DNA of 6,603 nucleotides from a bacterium HR23 (lineage in GTDB: Bacteria; Chloroflexota; Dehalococcoidia; Lucifugimonadales; HRBIN23), in contig BEHZ01000095.1 of assembly GCA_002923335.1 (NCBI GenBank), positions 1 through 6,603 on the forward strand, read 5' to 3'. The position numbers and the translations under genes are program-made. Below the pieces are notes generated by a model. That model did not search any database. It was not told the DNA's origin and saw nothing but the letters and a program-made list of their open reading frames with translations. This document shows positions 4,479 through 6,603 of this stretch, one piece after another. How positions within the stretch are numbered: position 1 is the first letter of the stretch; the number at the start of each line of letters is the position of its first letter.

Positions 4479-5495
4479 GTGGACGCCTCGGGGGTTGCAT
4501 CTCTGGTTCAGCGCATGCGGTCGGGGGACACCCGTGCCCTGGCGCGCCTCCTCTCCCTGGTGGAGCAGGGAGGGCCAGCCACTACCGCTATCTTGGAGGC
4601 GGTGCACCCGTATACGGGGCGAGCGTATATAGTGGGCATCACAGGGCCTCCGGGCGCCGGCAAGTCGACCCTGGTTGACCGGCTGATTACCGCTTACCGT
4701 GCCCAGGGGAAGACGGTGGGGGTGGTGGGCATAGACCCCACCAGCCCCTTCTCCGGCGGCGCCTTCCTGGGTGACCGCATCCGCATGCAGGGCCACGCCT
4801 CCGACCCGGGTGTCTTCATCCGCAGTATGGCCACCCGTGGGGGTGTAGGGGGTGTTTCCCCCATGGCCCGGGCGGTGGTCAAGGTGCTGGACGCCTCGGG
4901 CAAGGAGGTAGTGCTGGTGGAGACGGTGGGGGTGGGGCAGACGGAACTGGAGATTATGGCCCTGGCGGATACGGTGGTTGTGGTCCTTACCCCCGAATCG
5001 GGCGACGCCGTCCAAACCCTGAAGGCCGGCCTGCTGGAGGTCGCCGATATCTTCGTGGTGAACAAGGCAGACAGGGAAGGGGCGGGGCGCCTGGCCAGCG
5101 ACCTGAAGGCCATGCTCGCCCTGGGGGAAGGGCCCAAAGAGTGGGTTCCCCCCATTGTCCTTACCCAAGCCCATACCGGCGAGGGCGTCCCCCGTTTGGC
5201 GGAGGCTATCGCCCAGCACCGCCAGGCCCAGGAGGCGTCCAGCCGTTTGCAGGAGCGCCGGCGCCGGCGGGAGCGCCACGCCTTCCTGAAGGCCCTGGAA
5301 GGGGGTCTGGCCCGCATCGTCCAGGAACTCCTCCAGCGTAACGGCAACCTGGCCGAGGCCCTCGCCCAGGTGGAAGGAGGCGCAGACGACGCCTACGCTT
5401 CCGCCCAGCGCCTTCTGGAAAAGGGGGACCTGCTCCGGGAGTGGGATGCCCTGCTGAGGGAACGCCTGGCACCTCCCCATGTATCTGGGTCTTGA
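4479..5495 (+). CDS. meaB: Methylmalonyl-CoA mutase-associated GTPase MeaB (ArgK/LAO-type G3E GTPase)
   Basis: This 338-aa cytoplasmic P-loop GTPase guards and reloads adenosylcobalamin-dependent methylmalonyl-CoA mutase (family knowledge). Motifs in order: N-terminal helices (1-45), Walker A GPPGAGKST (56-64), the family segment GIDPTSPFSGGAFLGDRIRMQ split over 84-104, ETVGVGQTE (148-156, the switch region linked to cofactor-gating in this family), base-recognition NKAD (195-198), a G5-like region near TQAHTGEG (229-236), and a charged helical C-terminus (about 245-330) that serves dimerisation. Length is typical. GTG 4479 is the first start after an in-frame TAG at 4467-4469; the next in-frame candidate, ATG 4515, would cut into the conserved N-terminal helix. 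There is no Shine-Dalgarno. The end overlaps a DUF429 gene by 17 nt. The mutase subunits are not in the window, so pathway assignment (propionate/methylmalonyl-CoA, or a related B12 mutase) is inferred. Confidence 0.95.
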   Translation: MDASGVASLVQRMRSGDTRALARLLSLVEQGGPATTAILEAVHPYTGRAYIVGITGPPGAGKSTLVDRLITAYRAQGKTVGVVGIDPTSPFSGGAFLGDRIRMQGHASDPGVFIRSMATRGGVGGVSPMARAVVKVLDASGKEVVLVETVGVGQTELEIMALADTVVVVLTPESGDAVQTLKAGLLEVADIFVVNKADREGAGRLASDLKAMLALGEGPKEWVPPIVLTQAHTGEGVPRLAEAIAQHRQAQEASSRLQERRRRRERHAFLKALEGGLARIVQELLQRNGNLAEALAQVEGGADDAYASAQRLLEKGDLLREWDALLRERLAPPHVSGS

Positions 5496-6141
5496 CCCCG
5501 CCACCCGTTCCCCGTGGGCCTGGGCCATCCTGGGGGACGACCGTGCCCTGCTGGACGCCGGCCGTGTGGGGGGACGCCAAGACGCCCTTGCCCTTGCCCT
5601 GCGCCTGCGTCCTGTGGTGGTGGCGGTGGATGCCCCCCTGGGTCTCCCCCAGGGGATGGACTGCCTGGAGCCGAACTGCCCCTGCAGGCCGACCACAGGG
5701 CTGGCCGGACGGTCGTGTGAGCGGGAACTGGCCCGGCGGGGGGTGGGCCTCTTCTTCACCACCAAGCGCTCCCTCATCAAGGGCATGGTCTACGAGGCCA
5801 CAGCCCTGCGCCGGGACCTGGAGGCCCACGGCTTGCAGGTGATAGAGGTCTACCCCTATGCAGTCCGACGTCTCCTGCTGGGGCGGAAAGCCCCTCGGAA
5901 GCAGAGGGCGAGCGCACGGCGTGCCCTGGAGGACGCCCTCACCCCCCTTGTGCCCGGGGTGGAACGCCTCTCCCCGGCCCTGGGCCACGACGGGCAGGAT
6001 GCGGTCCTGTCGGCCCTGGTGGGGTGGCTGTGGCACCATGGCCTCACCGATGCCCTGGGCCAAGAGGAGGAGGGGTTGCTCCACGTCCCCCCGGCGGATT
6101 TCGCTTCACGGCTCCTGCCGGGGATGCGGGGGTGCGCTTGA
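5479..6141 (+). CDS. DUF429 family protein (putative RNase H-fold nuclease) with Cys cluster
   Basis: This 220-aa protein has DUF429-like landmarks: a first strand with acidic residue YLGLDPATR (2-10, D6), a second VVVAVDAPLGLPQG (46-59, D51), CERELARRGVG (80-90), FFTTKRSLIKGMVYEA (92-107), VIEVYPYAVRRLLLG (121-135, E124) and a C-terminal HDGQDAVLSALVGWL (170-184, D171/D174). Those acidic residues fit an RNase H-like catalytic site, and DUF429 members are described as predicted nucleases; activity and substrate are unproven. Unusual are C62, C67, C69 and C80 (C-x4-C-x-C-x10-C), placed between the second strand and the following helix, which may hold a metal or Fe-S cluster. ATG 5479 lies inside the end of meaB (17-nt overlap) without a Shine-Dalgarno, so it is probably translated by reinitiation after meaB. 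A functional link to the mutase chaperone is not obvious. The stop is followed by a structured intergenic region. Confidence 0.87.
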   Translation: MYLGLDPATRSPWAWAILGDDRALLDAGRVGGRQDALALALRLRPVVVAVDAPLGLPQGMDCLEPNCPCRPTTGLAGRSCERELARRGVGLFFTTKRSLIKGMVYEATALRRDLEAHGLQVIEVYPYAVRRLLLGRKAPRKQRASARRALEDALTPLVPGVERLSPALGHDGQDAVLSALVGWLWHHGLTDALGQEEEGLLHVPPADFASRLLPGMRGCA

Positions 6142-6166
6142 CACCCCTGGGCGTGCGTGGTAGTTT
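6138..6166 (+). promoter_or_regulatory. Candidate promoter of the otsA-type gene
   Basis: A perfect -35 TTGACA (6138-6143) overlaps the DUF429 stop codon (6139-6141). After exactly 17 nt TAGTTT (6161-6166) keeps three of six -10 bases. Transcription near 6173 would give a structured leader of about 84 nt before ATG 6257. Confidence 0.5.
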
Positions 6167-6180
6167 TGCGGTAGCAAAAG

Positions 6181-6196
6181 GGCCTCCCCGGAGGCC
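6181..6196 (-). terminator. GC hairpin with a U-tract only on the minus strand
   Basis: GGCCTCC (6181-6187) and GGAGGCC (6190-6196) form a self-complementary stem, about 6 bp with a 4-nt loop. Read on the minus strand, the stem is followed by CTTTTGC, the look of a weak intrinsic terminator; on the plus strand no T-run follows. A TTTTGC/GCAAAA inverted repeat (6164-6169 / 6174-6179) adjoins it. It may end antisense transcripts from otsA, or act as leader structure for otsA mRNA. Confidence 0.45.
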
Positions 6197-6224
6197 AAGA
6201 GTGTCGGAACAAGGAGAAGAACTA

Positions 6225-6240
6225 CGGGGCACACACCCCG
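6225..6240 (+). other. Small hairpin in the otsA leader
   Basis: CGGGG (6225-6229) pairs with CCCCG (6236-6240) around CACACA. It lies between an unused Shine-Dalgarno-like AAGGAG (6211-6216) and the ATG at 6257. Five perfect G/C pairs make it stable, but a chance occurrence is possible in this base composition. Confidence 0.35.
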
Positions 6241-6256
6241 CCGTGGGACTGAGACG

Positions 6257-6603
6257 ATGGCCACCGCTTCCGCTTCTCCGGCTGGCGACCCCCTCCTAGC
6301 CCTTTGTAGCGAGGTCCTCGCCCGGCGACGGCTTGTCGTGGTGAGCAACCGTGGTCCCCTAGAATACCTGCCCGGTGCCGATGGGCAACTGCAACCCCGC
6401 CGGGGCGGCGGAACAGTGGTAACTGCCCTCTCCTATCTCCTCCCTCGCTTCCCCTTCACTTGGGTGGCCAGCGCCATGGGGGAGGGCGACCGGAAACTTC
6501 TGGAGCAGAACCCGGAGGGGCGTGTGCGCTCCCCCATACCCGGGCAGAAGGTAACGGTGCGCTTCGTGGCAACCCATCGCCGGGTGTATCATAAGTTCTA
6601 CAA
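6257..6603 (+). CDS. otsA: Alpha,alpha-trehalose-phosphate synthase, OtsA type (GT20), N-terminal part
   Basis: The first 115 codons are present and the gene runs out of the window. After a short non-conserved lead (MATASASPAGD), LVVVSNRGPLEY (26-37) and RRGGGTVVTAL (48-58) form the N-terminal Rossmann start and glycine loop of GT20 enzymes, which transfer glucose from UDP- or ADP-glucose to glucose-6-phosphate to make trehalose-6-phosphate. TWVASAMGEGDR (68-79) and YHKFY (111-115) also fit the version found in several high-GC lineages. Trehalose serves as a compatible solute or stress protectant. Related GT20 enzymes such as glucosylglycerol-phosphate synthase cannot be excluded from the N-terminus alone. 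ATG 6257 has no good Shine-Dalgarno; no ATG, GTG or TTG lies in frame between 6200 and 6257. Whether otsB follows cannot be seen. Confidence 0.87.
   Translation, partial: MATASASPAGDPLLALCSEVLARRRLVVVSNRGPLEYLPGADGQLQPRRGGGTVVTALSYLLPRFPFTWVASAMGEGDRKLLEQNPEGRVRSPIPGQKVTVRFVATHRRVYHKFY

Noticed and set aside
4374..5786. A 470-codon minus-strand open frame opposite meaB
   Set aside because: It is an antisense shadow produced by high GC codon bias. The meaB frame carries full GTPase motifs, while this one is Gly/Arg/His-rich with no family character.
5206..6084. A 292-codon minus-strand open frame opposite the DUF429 gene
   Set aside because: Composition is Pro/Gly/Arg-rich and no promoter or ribosome site fits; the plus-strand DUF429 frame explains the region.
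6243..6299. Short leader peptide starting at GTG 6243, overlapping the otsA start
   Set aside because: Eighteen codons with no well-spaced ribosome site; the AAGGAG at 6211 is too far upstream.

Overview
This window is GC-rich bacterial chromosome with compact genes, mixed strand orientation and recognisable sigma-70-type promoters. The peptide-type ABC permeases, D-aminoacylase, MeaB, DUF429 and OtsA-type genes, together with tiny Cys-rich proteins, would fit an environmental, possibly thermophilic lineage such as Chloroflexota. That placement is an impression from gene style, not a proof. No phage, insertion sequence, CRISPR or plasmid signature is visible.

Layout: (1) Bases 1-1022 hold the tail of an operon for an ABC importer of the dipeptide/oligopeptide class: the C-terminus of a DppB-type permease, overlapped by a complete DppC-type permease. 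(2) A complete tRNA-Ala(UGC) lies on the minus strand, its encoded CCA end only 5 nt from the permease stop codon. (3) A minus-strand winged-helix regulator of the SufR/COG2345 type, with four C-terminal cysteines, is divergent from a small plus-strand zinc-ribbon-like gene. Two strong promoters stand back to back between them. (4) A perfect 16-bp hairpin separates the small gene from a convergent minus-strand N-acyl-D-amino-acid deacylase. (5) Upstream of the deacylase, also on the minus strand, is a second tiny CxxC/CxxxxC protein. (6) A divergent promoter pair, with -35 boxes separated by a single base, drives that small gene one way and meaB (a GTPase chaperone of methylmalonyl-CoA mutase) the other way. 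The meaB start coincides with the predicted transcription start, so its mRNA may be leaderless. (7) A DUF429 gene (RNase H-like fold, putative nuclease) overlaps the end of meaB by 17 nt. (8) After a structured 115-nt gap comes the start of a trehalose-6-phosphate synthase (OtsA-type, GT20), cut by the window end.

Functional links: the permeases and the D-aminoacylase could both serve peptide or amino-acid scavenging, but they are separately transcribed. meaB and the DUF429 gene are almost certainly translated from one mRNA. The methylmalonyl-CoA mutase subunits are not in the window. I see no convincing new multi-gene system. The best leads are the two overlapping divergent promoter regions, the cysteine cluster in the DUF429 protein, the two small metal-binding-type proteins, and the structured otsA leader.
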